DNA from: Bacteroidaceae bacterium
GTDB taxonomy: Bacteria; Bacteroidota; Bacteroidia; Bacteroidales; Bacteroidaceae
Length of the DNA: 64,000 nucleotides
Reading direction: 5' to 3'
Assembly (NCBI GenBank): GCA_017483605.1
Contig: JAFUWG010000018.1
Span: 1-64,000, forward strand
The notes beneath the pieces are model-generated. The model was not told the DNA's origin. It saw only the letters and a list, made by a program, of their open reading frames with translations, and made no database searches. Below are positions 25,759-34,388 of this stretch, one piece after another. Each line of letters opens with the position of its first letter. Within the stretch, counting starts at the first letter, position 1. The position numbers and the translations under genes are program-made.

Positions 25759-26268
25759 ATGGATTTTGGTAAATTATTTTCGAAAATTGTGGATGTCGCT
25801 AAAGACTATATTGAGAACTCAAATAGCAACGCACAACCCACAAGGCAGACGCCAACCGTGCAGCGTCCTGTTTCCTCGGCGATGACGAGGGGAAAGACCG
25901 ATGCCGAATGGAGAGCCTATTTCAGAGAGATTCTGCAGAGTACATTCCCTTTGTACTCGATTCGCGAGAACGTGCCAGTGACCGACATGGCAGGATTCGC
26001 CACCGACGAATTCAAACTTTACAAGACACGCCCGACGCAAGCCTATAAGGCAGAGTGGGGCAAGCCTTATACGTTTGTGCTCGAACAGGGCGGTGCAGCC
26101 AGAGGTGTGGTGATGCTTGGTAAAGGACACAGCCACGACAGTAATGTGAAGTTCCTGATTGCGAGGATGTATGCCAAGAAAATGGGCATCCCCTACATCA
26201 ACTTCTACACACAGATGCCTAACGAAAGAGACTATGTTGTTGAACGCATCCACAAGTTTATGAACTAA
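25759..26268 (+). CDS. Hypothetical protein upstream of the reverse transcriptase
   Basis: 169 residues, cytoplasmic. An N-terminal amphipathic helix (DFGKLFSKIVDVAKDYIE) and a linker rich in Gln/Thr/Pro lead to a folded domain of about 120 residues with YFREILQSTFPLYSIRENVP, KPYTFVLEQGGAARGVVMLG and GIPYINFYTQMPNERDYVVE. I recall similar C-terminal domains in Firmicutes hypothetical proteins, and the strand-helix pattern with conserved charged residues could be a nuclease-like fold, but no catalytic motif is certain. The gap to the reverse transcriptase is 154 bp, with structured sequence. Confidence 0.7.
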   Translation: MDFGKLFSKIVDVAKDYIENSNSNAQPTRQTPTVQRPVSSAMTRGKTDAEWRAYFREILQSTFPLYSIRENVPVTDMAGFATDEFKLYKTRPTQAYKAEWGKPYTFVLEQGGAARGVVMLGKGHSHDSNVKFLIARMYAKKMGIPYINFYTQMPNERDYVVERIHKFMN

Positions 26269-26284
26269 GATTGACTGAAAAAGG

Positions 26285-26389
26285 GGAGGCAGCATTGCTG
26301 CACCTGCAAAGGAGGCAGCCTTGTCCACATTTCTATGTTTTGCAGGTAACAGGAAAAGGTATCCTCTCGTGATCTGCAATTTTGCAGAT
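26285..26389 (+). ncRNA. Candidate structured leader upstream of the reverse transcriptase
   Basis: Three hairpins can be read: GCAGC-ATT-GCTGC (26289-26301), ACCTGCAAA...TTTGCAGGT (26302-26310 with 26339-26347) and ATCTGCAA-TT-TTGCAGAT (26372-26389). A 13-bp near-direct repeat, GGAGGCAGC(A/C)TTG, is at 26285 and 26311. Several reverse-transcriptase systems carry a structured RNA next to the gene. The RNA itself is inferred, not demonstrated. Confidence 0.3.
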
Positions 26390-26422
26390 TCAAAATCTTT
26401 CCCCTTTTTCACTTTTTTTGTG

Positions 26423-27631
26423 ATGGAAAGCATCTTAACGCAACTGACCCGTCAAGACGTTTGGGAGGATTTTCTTGCCTACCGACTGCTGAAGGGGCGT
26501 TTTACGTGGCATGAGTTCGACGAATTCGACAGTTACGTGGAGAGGGAAAAGTATCTCCCTCTGGCACAAAAGATTGCTCAGGGAGGAGGCTTGGGCATCC
26601 CCCGAAAGAAGGTTGTCAACAAAATGGGTACGGGCAAGAAACGTGTGGTTTACAGTTTCGCACCCGATGAGATGACGATACTCAAACTCATAGCCTACAG
26701 ACTTTATGAATACGATGCATGTTTCACGCCCAACTGCTACGCTTTCCGTCGAGGCATAAAAGCCAGCGATGCTATCTTTCACATCGACCGAGCCATCGGA
26801 GACAGAAAGATGTGGGCATACAAACTTGACATTCACGACTATTTTAATTCCATCTCCATAGAGGTTTTGTTGCCGATATTGGCGGAGGTGTTGTCTGGTG
26901 ATGTGCCTTTGTACCGTTTTTTCGAAAAGATGCTGACCGACAACAGGGTCGTCTATAATGGTGAGACGATGCTCGAAAGTCACGGCGTGATGGCAGGCAC
27001 ACCTACATCACCATTCTTGGCAGATGTCTATTTGAAAGAAGTGGACAGGTACTTCAGCGATGCCCATGTCATATATGCCCGCTATTCCGACGATATCATC
27101 CTCTTTGCTCCAGATTTCGATACGCTCTGCCAATATAAAAGCAAGATGGCAGAGTTCCTCAGGCAATATCGGCTTGAAGTCAACCCTGACAAAGAAAGAA
27201 TCTATTCGCCCGATGAGGCCTTTGAGTTTCTGGGATTCAAGTGCCACGCCCACAGCATTGACATCTCGGAAGCAACCAAGAAGAAGATGAAGGGTAAAAT
27301 GAAACGGGCAGCCAAGTCGCTGATGCGTTGGAGCAGCAAGAACCATATGGAGCCAGAAAAAGCGATGAAGGGGCTCATCAACCAGTTCAACCGTGTTTTC
27401 TTTGAGAATGGCGATACGGAATCTTTGACATGGTCAAGGTGGTTCTTCCCTGTCATCAACAGTACCGAAGGACTGAGGGAGATTGACCATTACCTACAGC
27501 AGAACATCCGCTTTCTGAGTACAGGAAAACACAACAAAGCCAATTTCAGAATGGATTACGCCCGCATGAAGCAATTGGGCTACAGAAGTCTGGTGAACGA
27601 ATACTACAAGTCGCTGAAAGAGAACAAATGA
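26423..27631 (+). CDS. Stand-alone reverse transcriptase, unclassified type
   Basis: 402 residues from the ATG at 26423. The fingers have KKRVVYSFAPDEM and AFRRG; motif A is YKLDIHDYFNSIS (D136), motif B MAGTPTSPFLADVYL (190-204), motif C YARYSDDIILF with the catalytic YSDD (221-224), and motif D VNPDKERIYS, then FEFLGFKC. There is no QGG before the Ser-Pro of motif B as in group II introns, no maturase X/HNH domain, and no template/variable repeat pair was noticed nearby as for a diversity-generating element. A basic helical C-terminus (300-402) could serve as a thumb or RNA-binding part. Best read as a member of the unclassified bacterial RT groups, several of which are antiphage; the role here is open. 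Confidence 0.85.
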   Translation: MESILTQLTRQDVWEDFLAYRLLKGRFTWHEFDEFDSYVEREKYLPLAQKIAQGGGLGIPRKKVVNKMGTGKKRVVYSFAPDEMTILKLIAYRLYEYDACFTPNCYAFRRGIKASDAIFHIDRAIGDRKMWAYKLDIHDYFNSISIEVLLPILAEVLSGDVPLYRFFEKMLTDNRVVYNGETMLESHGVMAGTPTSPFLADVYLKEVDRYFSDAHVIYARYSDDIILFAPDFDTLCQYKSKMAEFLRQYRLEVNPDKERIYSPDEAFEFLGFKCHAHSIDISEATKKKMKGKMKRAAKSLMRWSSKNHMEPEKAMKGLINQFNRVFFENGDTESLTWSRWFFPVINSTEGLREIDHYLQQNIRFLSTGKHNKANFRMDYARMKQLGYRSLVNEYYKSLKENK

Positions 27632-27706
27632 CGCTCGGAAAGGAAAGGGAATGGGGAAAATGATGTTATAGATTGTTAATGTTGAGAATAATAGGAGAAA
27701 GATGCG

Positions 27707-27714
27707 TAACTTTG
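27707..27714 (+). promoter_or_regulatory. TAACTTTG -7 box for the TPR/barrel operon
   Basis: TAnnTTTG 34 bases before the ATG at 27749. Confidence 0.55.
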
Positions 27715-27748
27715 TGGCGAAGTTCTAATTGATTAAAAACGAGAAAAC

Positions 27749-29746
27749 ATGAAGAAGAAAATGTTGGTATCGCTGATGGTGGCGGCTTGTGCGACGATGA
27801 ACGCACAAGTGCAGGACGCGGCGGTGAAACAGGTGGCTGACGGGCACTATGGGGGCGCGAAGCAGCGGTTGGAGTTGTACCTTGATGGGGCAACGAGGGG
27901 TGAGAAAGGCGTGGAGGAGGTTGAGGCGTTGGTGTTGGTGTGCGACTATGTGTTGGACGCACAAGGTACGGCAGACAAGATGACTGAATGGATAGAGGGG
28001 CATCCGTTGTCGCCATACGCGGATGTGCTGAAAGTGTTGCGACGGAATCTATTGATCAAGAACTACCGATTTGAGGAGGCACTGGAACTGTTCTTCGATG
28101 ACGAAGGGGCGACGGTGGCGACGCCGTTGGCGTATCCGCTGACGGGCTTGAGCGACGAGATGAATAGTTACAACGAGGTGCTGTATCGTTTGGCTGGAGA
28201 GAAACTGTATGACGAGGGGGACTACGGACGTGCCTTGCCCTATCTGGAGGCAGGGGAGAAGACCCGCACATCGCTGTACAAGCAGGGGATGTGCTACTAC
28301 AACAAGGGTGTGTACGAACAGGCATACGAGACGTTGGCGGCTTCGGCTGGTTCCGACGAGGACGAGATGGCTCAGAACGCATGGCTTCATGCGGGAATTG
28401 CCGCCTTGCAGCGAGGACAGAAGGGGGAGGCTCAACGGGCGTTCAAGAACGCTTCGAAGATGGCTGCCCAGCAGACGCTTCGCGAACAGGCACTATATGA
28501 TTATGCGTTGACACTGCATGAGCAGTCGTCGCCTCAGACGGTGGCGGTGATGGAGCAGTTCTTGGGCGAGTTTCCAGCATCGCCTTACGCCACGCCTGTG
28601 TCGCAGTGTCTGACAGAGGTGTACATGACGAAGAAGGACTACTCGAAGGCGCTCAACACGCTCAACAGGGTGCAGACGCCGAATGCAGACACGCAGGCGG
28701 ACAAGCAGAAGGTGCTGTATAATTTGGCGTTCCAAGAATTGAACCAGAACCGTGTGCAGGAAGCCTTGGTGTATGCTGCTCAGGCCATTGCCTTGGGCAA
28801 TCAGGATGCGGAGGCGTATGCGGAGGCTTTCTACATCAAGGGTGATGGCAACTACCGATTGGGCAATTACGCTCAGGCTGCCAACGACCTGAACACGGCA
28901 CTCAACCTGGGTGGGCAGACGAGCAGTGGCAAGTTGAAGAATCAGGCGTATGCCGTGTATAGTTATGCCTACGCATTGTTTAAGCAGCAGAAGTATGAGG
29001 CTGCCATTGCTCAGTTTGAGAAGGTGGCGGCGACGGCGGACGCAGGACTGGCGATGAGGGCAGATGCCTATAACCGCATCGGTGACTGTCACCTGAACAG
29101 GAGAAGTTATGAGGACGCGGTGGCCAACTATGAGCAGGCAAAGGCGACTGACCACTCGCTGGGCGACTACTCGATGTTGCAGGAGGCGTACATCGAGGGT
29201 TTGAGGGGCAATTATGACAAGAAGGTGGAGGTGATTAACCAGATGAATGCCGAGTACCCTGCTTCGTCGTTGGCAGCAAAGGCACTGTATGAGCAAGGAC
29301 GTGCGTATGTGCTGTCGGGCAAGGAGGATGAGGCGGCTGCAGTGTTTGGTGCGATTGCCGTGAGATACCCCCAGAGCGAATATGCTCAGAAGGCGGCGGA
29401 AGAGATGCAGACGATGGCGGCGAATATTGCCATGCAGGATTCGATTGCTGCTGCACAAGACTCCATCGCTACGGAGGAGGCAAAGGCTCCCGTGATGGCT
29501 GCACAGGCTCTCTACGAGGCTGGACAGTATCAGCAAGCGGAGCAGCAACTGAATCGGGCGATTGACAATGGTATCGGGAAGCCTTACTGGTTGGCGAGGG
29601 CTTTTGTGCTGTTAAGCGACATCTATAGGGCAGAAGGTCGTGAGGCAGAGGCAAGGCAGACGTTGGAGTCGCTGAAAGCCAACTATAAGGAGAATGATGA
29701 TATTGGGGAGATGATAAAGGGAAGGATTGAAGGATTGAAGAATTGA
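27749..29746 (+). CDS. Exported TPR-repeat protein
   Basis: 665 residues with signal peptide (MLVSLMVAACATMNAQ). At least ten TPR-like units run from about 25 to 660, for example GNYRLGNYAQAANDLNTALN, YSYAYALFKQQKYEAAIAQF and AYNRIGDCHLNRRSYEDAVA. A low-complexity Ala/Glu/Asp segment is near 560-590. The protein is probably periplasmic or on the outer-membrane inner face, where TPR proteins serve as scaffolds. The following beta-barrel gene starts 14 bp after the stop, so the two probably act together. Confidence 0.85.
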   Translation: MKKKMLVSLMVAACATMNAQVQDAAVKQVADGHYGGAKQRLELYLDGATRGEKGVEEVEALVLVCDYVLDAQGTADKMTEWIEGHPLSPYADVLKVLRRNLLIKNYRFEEALELFFDDEGATVATPLAYPLTGLSDEMNSYNEVLYRLAGEKLYDEGDYGRALPYLEAGEKTRTSLYKQGMCYYNKGVYEQAYETLAASAGSDEDEMAQNAWLHAGIAALQRGQKGEAQRAFKNASKMAAQQTLREQALYDYALTLHEQSSPQTVAVMEQFLGEFPASPYATPVSQCLTEVYMTKKDYSKALNTLNRVQTPNADTQADKQKVLYNLAFQELNQNRVQEALVYAAQAIALGNQDAEAYAEAFYIKGDGNYRLGNYAQAANDLNTALNLGGQTSSGKLKNQAYAVYSYAYALFKQQKYEAAIAQFEKVAATADAGLAMRADAYNRIGDCHLNRRSYEDAVANYEQAKATDHSLGDYSMLQEAYIEGLRGNYDKKVEVINQMNAEYPASSLAAKALYEQGRAYVLSGKEDEAAAVFGAIAVRYPQSEYAQKAAEEMQTMAANIAMQDSIAAAQDSIATEEAKAPVMAAQALYEAGQYQQAEQQLNRAIDNGIGKPYWLARAFVLLSDIYRAEGREAEARQTLESLKANYKENDDIGEMIKGRIEGLKN

Positions 29747-29760
29747 AAAAAAGGACGGTT

Positions 29761-31416
29761 ATGAAGAAGATATTATCACTGATGGTTTTTGGTTGTTCGG
29801 GTCTCATGGCATACGGGCAATTGGACAATACCGTGGAAGTGACCAACGAGGTGAAGCCTGTGGTGACGGACGTGAAGAAGGTGGATGTGAAGACGAAAGC
29901 CGCCGAAACGAAGGTGAAGCACTACACGATGCAGTATGCCGTGCAGGGGCAGCCACTCGGCAATGCGGCTCCTGAGCCGCTGGCTGACTACAGCAGCGAG
30001 GCGGTATGGAAGGGCAACAAGAAGGGCTATCTGCACCTGAGTGGTGGCAGTCATGGAAATCTGGACGGACAGGCGGGCTATCTGTTTGACTTGACGGATA
30101 ACGATGGCTTGGGTATTGACCTTTCGCTGAAAGGATTCAACGGGAAGACGCTGGAGAACGAATACTACGGCATCAAGGACTGGAAGAGCCGCGACTACAG
30201 CAGCCGTGCAGGGCTGAAATATACGCATCGCTTTGCCAATGGGGCGGACTTCTTCGCAAAAGGTGCGTTTGAGAACCGGGTGTTTAACTATATGGAGGAC
30301 TGGAACCTGCTGAACAACCAGACGGACAAGCAGCACAATGTGTTGGCAAACTTCGACTTGGGTGTGACTCCTTATCGGGTGAACCAATGGACGATTGGGG
30401 CAACGGCGGGGGTGGACTTCTTCAGTCAGAAACATCTGACCAGTCTTGCCGACAAATTGGGCGAGACGTTTTTCCGCTTCGGTGCTGATGCGGCATACCA
30501 ATTGAACGATGAACAGCAAGTCGGCTTGGGACTTGGTTTTGTCGGTGCCTCCTACGGAAACGACGAGTTGGACGGTTTTGCCCGTTTCCGTTTCACACCA
30601 CATTATATATATAGTAATGAGCAGATGATGCTGAAGTTGGGGCTCTTTGTCAATACGAAGGGCAATGTGGCTCCCGACGCAGCCTTCACCTACCATCTGA
30701 ATGCGATGAGTGATGCATACGTGGAGGCTCGTGGATATGAAGAGGACAACACTTTCCGTCGTTTTACGGACATACATCCAGCCTTTTGCATCCATCAATA
30801 TACAGCAGGAAGGATGGAGCCTGAGTTTCATCAGATAGACCTGCGTGTGGGCTATCGCTTCAAGACCCAGCAGGGGTTGAGCGGTCATGTCAATGCGGGG
30901 TTTGACCTCATGAAGAACGCTCCCGACTCGGATTGGATATCGAACGGTGTGAATGGTTTGCTGTATCCTTGGATAGAACTGACGAAGAGCAGACGTTTTT
31001 ATGTGAATGTCGACTTTGTATATGCCTATCGCGACATCGTGAAGGTGGACGCCAAGAACCAGTTGGCTTTCGATGCTGATAAGGAGGGAGATGAGTGGGT
31101 GAGTGGTGCGTACACGACGCCTGCTTTCCAGATGCTCTGGAAGGCTGATGTGAAAATCGTCAAGGACTTCTATTTTGGTCTGGATTGGGAGTATGCGTGG
31201 TATCATAATCCCGACATAGATGTCATTCCTGGTCCAGCCTACGAGCGACCTGCCACCGTGAATCTTGGGGCAAGTCTTCGCTATACCCTGCCTGTCAAAT
31301 TGCCGCTCACGCTCTTTGTGAAGGGGGACAATCTGCTGAATCAAAAGTACGACCGATACTTTGGCTATCGCGACCTTGGCACCAACTTTTTGGCGGGCTT
31401 TGCCTTGAGTTTTTAG
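29761..31416 (+). CDS. Outer-membrane beta-barrel protein (TonB-receptor-like barrel without plug)
   Basis: 551 residues from the ATG at 29761 (a TTG at 29743 overlaps the previous stop and is less likely). The signal peptide ends ...GLMAYGQ. After a charged linker (VTNEVKPVVTDVKKVDVKTK) the rest is alternating amphipathic strands ending in PLTLFVKGDNLLNQKYDRYF and a C-terminal FALSF, the usual outer-membrane insertion signal. The FVKGDNLLNQKYD segment is typical of TonB-dependent barrels, but no plug domain is present. Partner of the TPR protein upstream; the transported or assembled substrate is unknown. Confidence 0.82.
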   Translation: MKKILSLMVFGCSGLMAYGQLDNTVEVTNEVKPVVTDVKKVDVKTKAAETKVKHYTMQYAVQGQPLGNAAPEPLADYSSEAVWKGNKKGYLHLSGGSHGNLDGQAGYLFDLTDNDGLGIDLSLKGFNGKTLENEYYGIKDWKSRDYSSRAGLKYTHRFANGADFFAKGAFENRVFNYMEDWNLLNNQTDKQHNVLANFDLGVTPYRVNQWTIGATAGVDFFSQKHLTSLADKLGETFFRFGADAAYQLNDEQQVGLGLGFVGASYGNDELDGFARFRFTPHYIYSNEQMMLKLGLFVNTKGNVAPDAAFTYHLNAMSDAYVEARGYEEDNTFRRFTDIHPAFCIHQYTAGRMEPEFHQIDLRVGYRFKTQQGLSGHVNAGFDLMKNAPDSDWISNGVNGLLYPWIELTKSRRFYVNVDFVYAYRDIVKVDAKNQLAFDADKEGDEWVSGAYTTPAFQMLWKADVKIVKDFYFGLDWEYAWYHNPDIDVIPGPAYERPATVNLGASLRYTLPVKLPLTLFVKGDNLLNQKYDRYFGYRDLGTNFLAGFALSF

Positions 31417-31433
31417 AAATTCTTCGGAAAAAA

Positions 31434-31465
31434 GTTGCAAGGTAATAAGAAAATCCGTATCTTTG
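31434..31465 (+). promoter_or_regulatory. Promoter for greA
   Basis: GTTG (31434-31437) and TATCTTTG (31458-31465), 20 bases apart, about 108 bases upstream of the greA ATG. Confidence 0.6.
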
Positions 31466-31484
31466 CAGTCGAAAAAGATTGGAA

Positions 31485-31525
31485 GGGTTCCGACATCCCA
31501 ACGGTGTCGGGATTCTTTTTCTTTT
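31485..31525 (+). terminator. Intrinsic terminator/attenuator in the greA leader
   Basis: GGGTTCCGACAT pairs with GTGTCGGGATTC (12 bp including G-U pairs) around CCCAACG and is followed by TTTTTCTTTT. It lies about 20 bases after the predicted transcription start, so it would end most greA transcripts early. Confidence 0.55.
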
Positions 31526-31572
31526 CGTCCGAAAGAAAATGTAATTTGTAAATCGTAAAATTGTAAATACCC

Positions 31573-32043
31573 ATGGCTTATATGTCACAGGAGGGCTACG
31601 ACAAACTTCGTGCCCAGATTAAGCAACTGGAAGAAGTTGACCGTCCGGAGGTCATCCGCCAGATTGCCGAGGCTCGCGAAAAGGGCGACCTCTCAGAGAA
31701 TGCAGAATATGATGCTGCCAAAGAGGCACAGGGCAAACTCGAAACCAAGATTGCCGAACTGAAGGCTACGCTGGCTGCTGCCAAGATTCTTGACCCCTCG
31801 AAACTGACCAAGACAGACGAGGTGCAGATTCTGTCGAAGGTGGAACTGAAGAATGTGGATAACGGCATGAAACTCACCTACACCATCGTCAGCGAAGGCG
31901 AGGCAAATCTTCGTGAGAACAAGATTTCCATCAAGACTCCGATTGCACAGGGCTTGTTGGGCAAGAAGGTGGGCGAGATTGCTGAGGTGACCGTTCCACG
32001 TGGCGTGATGAAGTTTGAAATTATGAACATCAGTTTCGGATAA
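31573..32043 (+). CDS. greA: Transcription elongation factor GreA
   Basis: Rescues backtracked RNA polymerase by stimulating transcript cleavage through the secondary channel. 156 residues, the normal length. The N-terminal coiled coil has the acidic tip (REKGDLSENAEYDAAKEAQG; the D/E pair is needed for cleavage), and the C-terminal domain has TYTIVSEGEANLRENKIS and SPIAQ-like TPIAQGLLGKKVGE. A promoter and an early hairpin control it (31434-31525). The HIT gene starts 3 bp after the stop. Confidence 0.96.
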   Translation: MAYMSQEGYDKLRAQIKQLEEVDRPEVIRQIAEAREKGDLSENAEYDAAKEAQGKLETKIAELKATLAAAKILDPSKLTKTDEVQILSKVELKNVDNGMKLTYTIVSEGEANLRENKISIKTPIAQGLLGKKVGEIAEVTVPRGVMKFEIMNISFG

Positions 32044-32046
32044 GGT

Positions 32047-32448
32047 ATGAGTCTGTTCACGAAAATTGCAGAAGGGGAGATTCCTTCCTACAAATGTGCT
32101 GAGAACGAGGAGTTCTACGCTTTCCTCGACATCAATCCGCTCGTCAAGGGTCACACGTTGGTCATCCCACGTCGTGAGGTGGATTATATCTTCGACATGG
32201 AGGATGACGAGTTGGCACGCTTCGAGGTGTTTGCCAAGAAGGTGGCCATTGCCATCAAGGCTGCATTCCCCTGTGTGAAAGTGGGTCAGGCAGTGCTGGG
32301 ACTTGAAGTGCCTCATGCCCATATCCACCTGGTGCCGATGCAGAGCGAAAAGGACATGAACTTCAGCAACCCGAAGTTGGGTTTGGCTGGTGAGGAGATG
32401 CAGGCGATTGCCGACCGCATCTATCAAGAGTTCTTGAAAATCCAATGA
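32047..32448 (+). CDS. HIT family nucleotide hydrolase
   Basis: 133 residues of the histidine-triad family. The triad is in PHAHIHLVPM; the N-terminus has FTKIAEGEIPSYKCAENEEF and FLDINPLVKGHTLVIPRREV, typical of the Hint/HIT branch that hydrolyses adenosine phosphoramidates. The stop overlaps the next start by 4 bp (ATGA), so translation is coupled to the metalloprotease gene. Cytoplasmic. Confidence 0.93.
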   Translation: MSLFTKIAEGEIPSYKCAENEEFYAFLDINPLVKGHTLVIPRREVDYIFDMEDDELARFEVFAKKVAIAIKAAFPCVKVGQAVLGLEVPHAHIHLVPMQSEKDMNFSNPKLGLAGEEMQAIADRIYQEFLKIQ

Positions 32449-32984
32449 CTTATCAAGACCCCGATTTGGGACTCGTAACAGTGACCGTCAACCCCAGGGC
32501 ACGTAGCATCATCATGCGTCCTGAGGTTGACGGTCTTCGTGTAACTGCCTTTCGGGGTGCGTCTCTGGCATTTGTCAAGAGCACCATTGAGCGGTTTCGT
32601 CCGTCACTCATCAAGAAGCAGGCGGCCTTGAAAGACCGTCCGCTGTTGACCTTGGAGGATGTGGAAAAGATGCGGCGGGAAGCCAAGGTGGTGCTTCCGA
32701 GGAGGGTGGCAGAACTGGCACATCTGTATGGTTTCTCTTATGCCGGAGTGACCATTCGGAATGCCAAGACGCGATGGGGCTCATGCACCAGCAGGAACAC
32801 GATTAGTTTGTCGCTCTACTTGATGCAGGTGCCCGAACATCTGCAAGATTACGTCATCCTGCACGAACTTTGCCATACGGTTCATCACGACCATTCCCCA
32901 CGCTTTTGGGCGTTGATGGACAAGGTGACCGATGGGAAGGCACATGCCTTGAGAGCAGAATTGCGTCGCTACCGCACCGCCTAA
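32445..32984 (+). CDS. YgjP-like (DUF45) zinc metallopeptidase
   Basis: 179 residues. The zinc motif HELCH with a third ligand in the following HHDHSPRFW segment is the WLM/YgjP pattern, with KTRWGSCTSRNTISLSLYLM before it, as in all DUF45 proteins. Soluble and cytoplasmic; in other bacteria the family is linked to peptide or DNA-protein cross-link hydrolysis, without firm assignment. It overlaps the HIT gene by 4 bp. Confidence 0.88.
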   Translation: MTYQDPDLGLVTVTVNPRARSIIMRPEVDGLRVTAFRGASLAFVKSTIERFRPSLIKKQAALKDRPLLTLEDVEKMRREAKVVLPRRVAELAHLYGFSYAGVTIRNAKTRWGSCTSRNTISLSLYLMQVPEHLQDYVILHELCHTVHHDHSPRFWALMDKVTDGKAHALRAELRRYRTA

Positions 32985-32998
32985 CTCTTAACCCCAAA

Positions 32999-33046
32999 AA
33001 CTTAAGAACTTAAAAACTTACAAACTCAAGAACTCAAAAACTCCCA
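32999..33046 (+). repeat. AACTYAAR octamer repeat before the hotdog gene
   Basis: Six 8-bp units in register (AACTTAAG, AACTTAAA, AACTTACA, AACTCAAG, AACTCAAA, AACTCCCA) end 6 bases before the ATG at 33053. Confidence 0.85.
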
Positions 33047-33052
33047 ACTCTC

Positions 33053-33514
33053 ATGTTGACACAACAAGAATGTGATTTCCTCCATTCCCGTATGCAGGGA
33101 ACGATGATTGAGGCTTTGGGCATGAAGTTCATCCCCACCGATGACGAATATGCCGTGGCAGCGTTGCCTATCAGTTCTGTCACTCGCCAGTATTTGGGCA
33201 TCCTGCATGGAGGTGCCTCGCTGACTTTGGCAGAAACCATTGCGGGAGTCGGGTCGTTGCACTTGACCCAATACGATGAGGCATACGCCGTGTGCGGCAC
33301 CGAAGTGAGCGGCAGTCATGTGGCGATGTCTGCTACCGAAGGGGTTGTCTATGGCAAGGCAAGGCTCATCCATGCAAGCAAAGGCACCCATGTGTGGAAC
33401 GTGGATGTGGTGGGCGAAGATGGAGAGGTCATTTCGGTGGAGCGAGTGACCAATCGCATCATTAAAATCAAGAAAGACGGTTCGCAATCGCTGCGGATTC
33501 CTACCGAGAAGTAG
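33053..33514 (+). CDS. Hotdog-fold thioesterase (PaaI/MenI-like)
   Basis: 153 residues with the PaaI-type hotdog core: LGILHGGASLTLAETIAGVGS, where HGG and the following Glu form the active site, and GTEVSGSHVAMSATEGVV. Likely hydrolyses an acyl-CoA; a DHNA-CoA thioesterase role in menaquinone synthesis is plausible for an anaerobe with fumarate reductase, but no men genes are near. A clear terminator follows at 33541. Confidence 0.87.
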   Translation: MLTQQECDFLHSRMQGTMIEALGMKFIPTDDEYAVAALPISSVTRQYLGILHGGASLTLAETIAGVGSLHLTQYDEAYAVCGTEVSGSHVAMSATEGVVYGKARLIHASKGTHVWNVDVVGEDGEVISVERVTNRIIKIKKDGSQSLRIPTEK

Positions 33515-33540
33515 GGCGGTGTTGATGAACGGAACTTATA

Positions 33541-33580
33541 AAAAGGGCTCGGCAAACAACATTTTGCCGAGCCTTTTTCG
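33541..33580 (+). terminator. Rho-independent terminator
   Basis: Perfect 11-bp stem GGCTCGGCAAA/TTTGCCGAGCC with a 6-nt loop, an A run before it and TTTTT after it, so it may work in both directions. Confidence 0.85.
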
Positions 33581-33752
33581 TACCTGGAGGTACGGAATTT
33601 TTTTGAGAGAATTGAGCCTTGCTCAAAATGTTGCCTCCAGAATGGTTCTTTCGGCGGGCGAAGACGAAGGGCTTCACAGCGGCTTGTCTCCAAAAGGTTT
33701 GGTTTAGTTAAGCATTGATTTGTTTAATAACTATTTGATGTAAAAGCAAAAT

Positions 33753-34271
33753 TCATTGTATCTCATCATTGGCAGTCACGGTGATGATGGAGTCGTTCTT
33801 CGCCTTCACCTCCGCTTGGCTGACGTCCTTGATGCGGATGGTTTGCAGCACGTCGCCCGACTTGATGTAAGGGTCAACGGCGATTACGTCCATGTTCTCT
33901 TCCGCCTCCTGTTCGCCGATGGCATGTTCTGCCGCACGGCCAATCGTGAGTGCCATTGCCACCACGGCTGCTGCCTTGAAGAACGGTGTGAAGTGGCGAG
34001 TGGACAACTGGACGATGTGTGCCTTAGGCTGCTGCACCTCTGCCTCACGCTGCTCTTCCTCTCGGATTTGTGCCATGATGCGTTGATCGAAATCCTCACC
34101 CAGCACCTCGTCCTTGGCTTCTGTCTCATACTGGAACAAGGCAGCGTAGCGGGCAAGATGGGCAGGTACATCCTCCTGAGCGAAGAACGAACGCAGAATC
34201 TGCTCCTCCTGCAAGGTTGTCTGGCAGTCGAAGTAACTTTCAATGAGTTGTTCGATGTACTTGTAATCCAT
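33753..34271 (-). CDS. Putative anti-sigma-like membrane protein
   Basis: 172 residues. The N-terminal DYKYIEQLIESYFDCQTTLQ resembles the cytosolic start of Bacteroidetes anti-sigma/zf-HC2-like proteins, a single transmembrane helix (FFKAAAVVAMALTIGRAA) follows at about 95-113, and the rest is a short periplasmic part (DPYIKSGDVLQTIRIKDVSQ). It is 117 bp downstream of an ECF sigma factor on the same strand, the usual place for its regulator. No zinc-binding HxxxCxxC is present, so sigma binding is inferred from context. Confidence 0.65.
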   Translation of the reverse strand: MDYKYIEQLIESYFDCQTTLQEEQILRSFFAQEDVPAHLARYAALFQYETEAKDEVLGEDFDQRIMAQIREEEQREAEVQQPKAHIVQLSTRHFTPFFKAAAVVAMALTIGRAAEHAIGEQEAEENMDVIAVDPYIKSGDVLQTIRIKDVSQAEVKAKNDSIITVTANDEIQ

Positions 34272-34388
34272 TTTCTGAGTGAGTTTTTAGATCTGAGGGA
34301 AGCGATTTCCGTGTGACTCAGTTAGCCCCTTGAGGCGTGTACGTTTATCGCCTCCCTCTATTCATACGACGGATGAGCGGCGAAAAAG

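Noticed and set aside
26423-27631. Diversity-generating retroelement or group II intron
   Set aside because: No template/variable repeat pair was noticed nearby, no maturase or HNH domain, and motif B differs from both.
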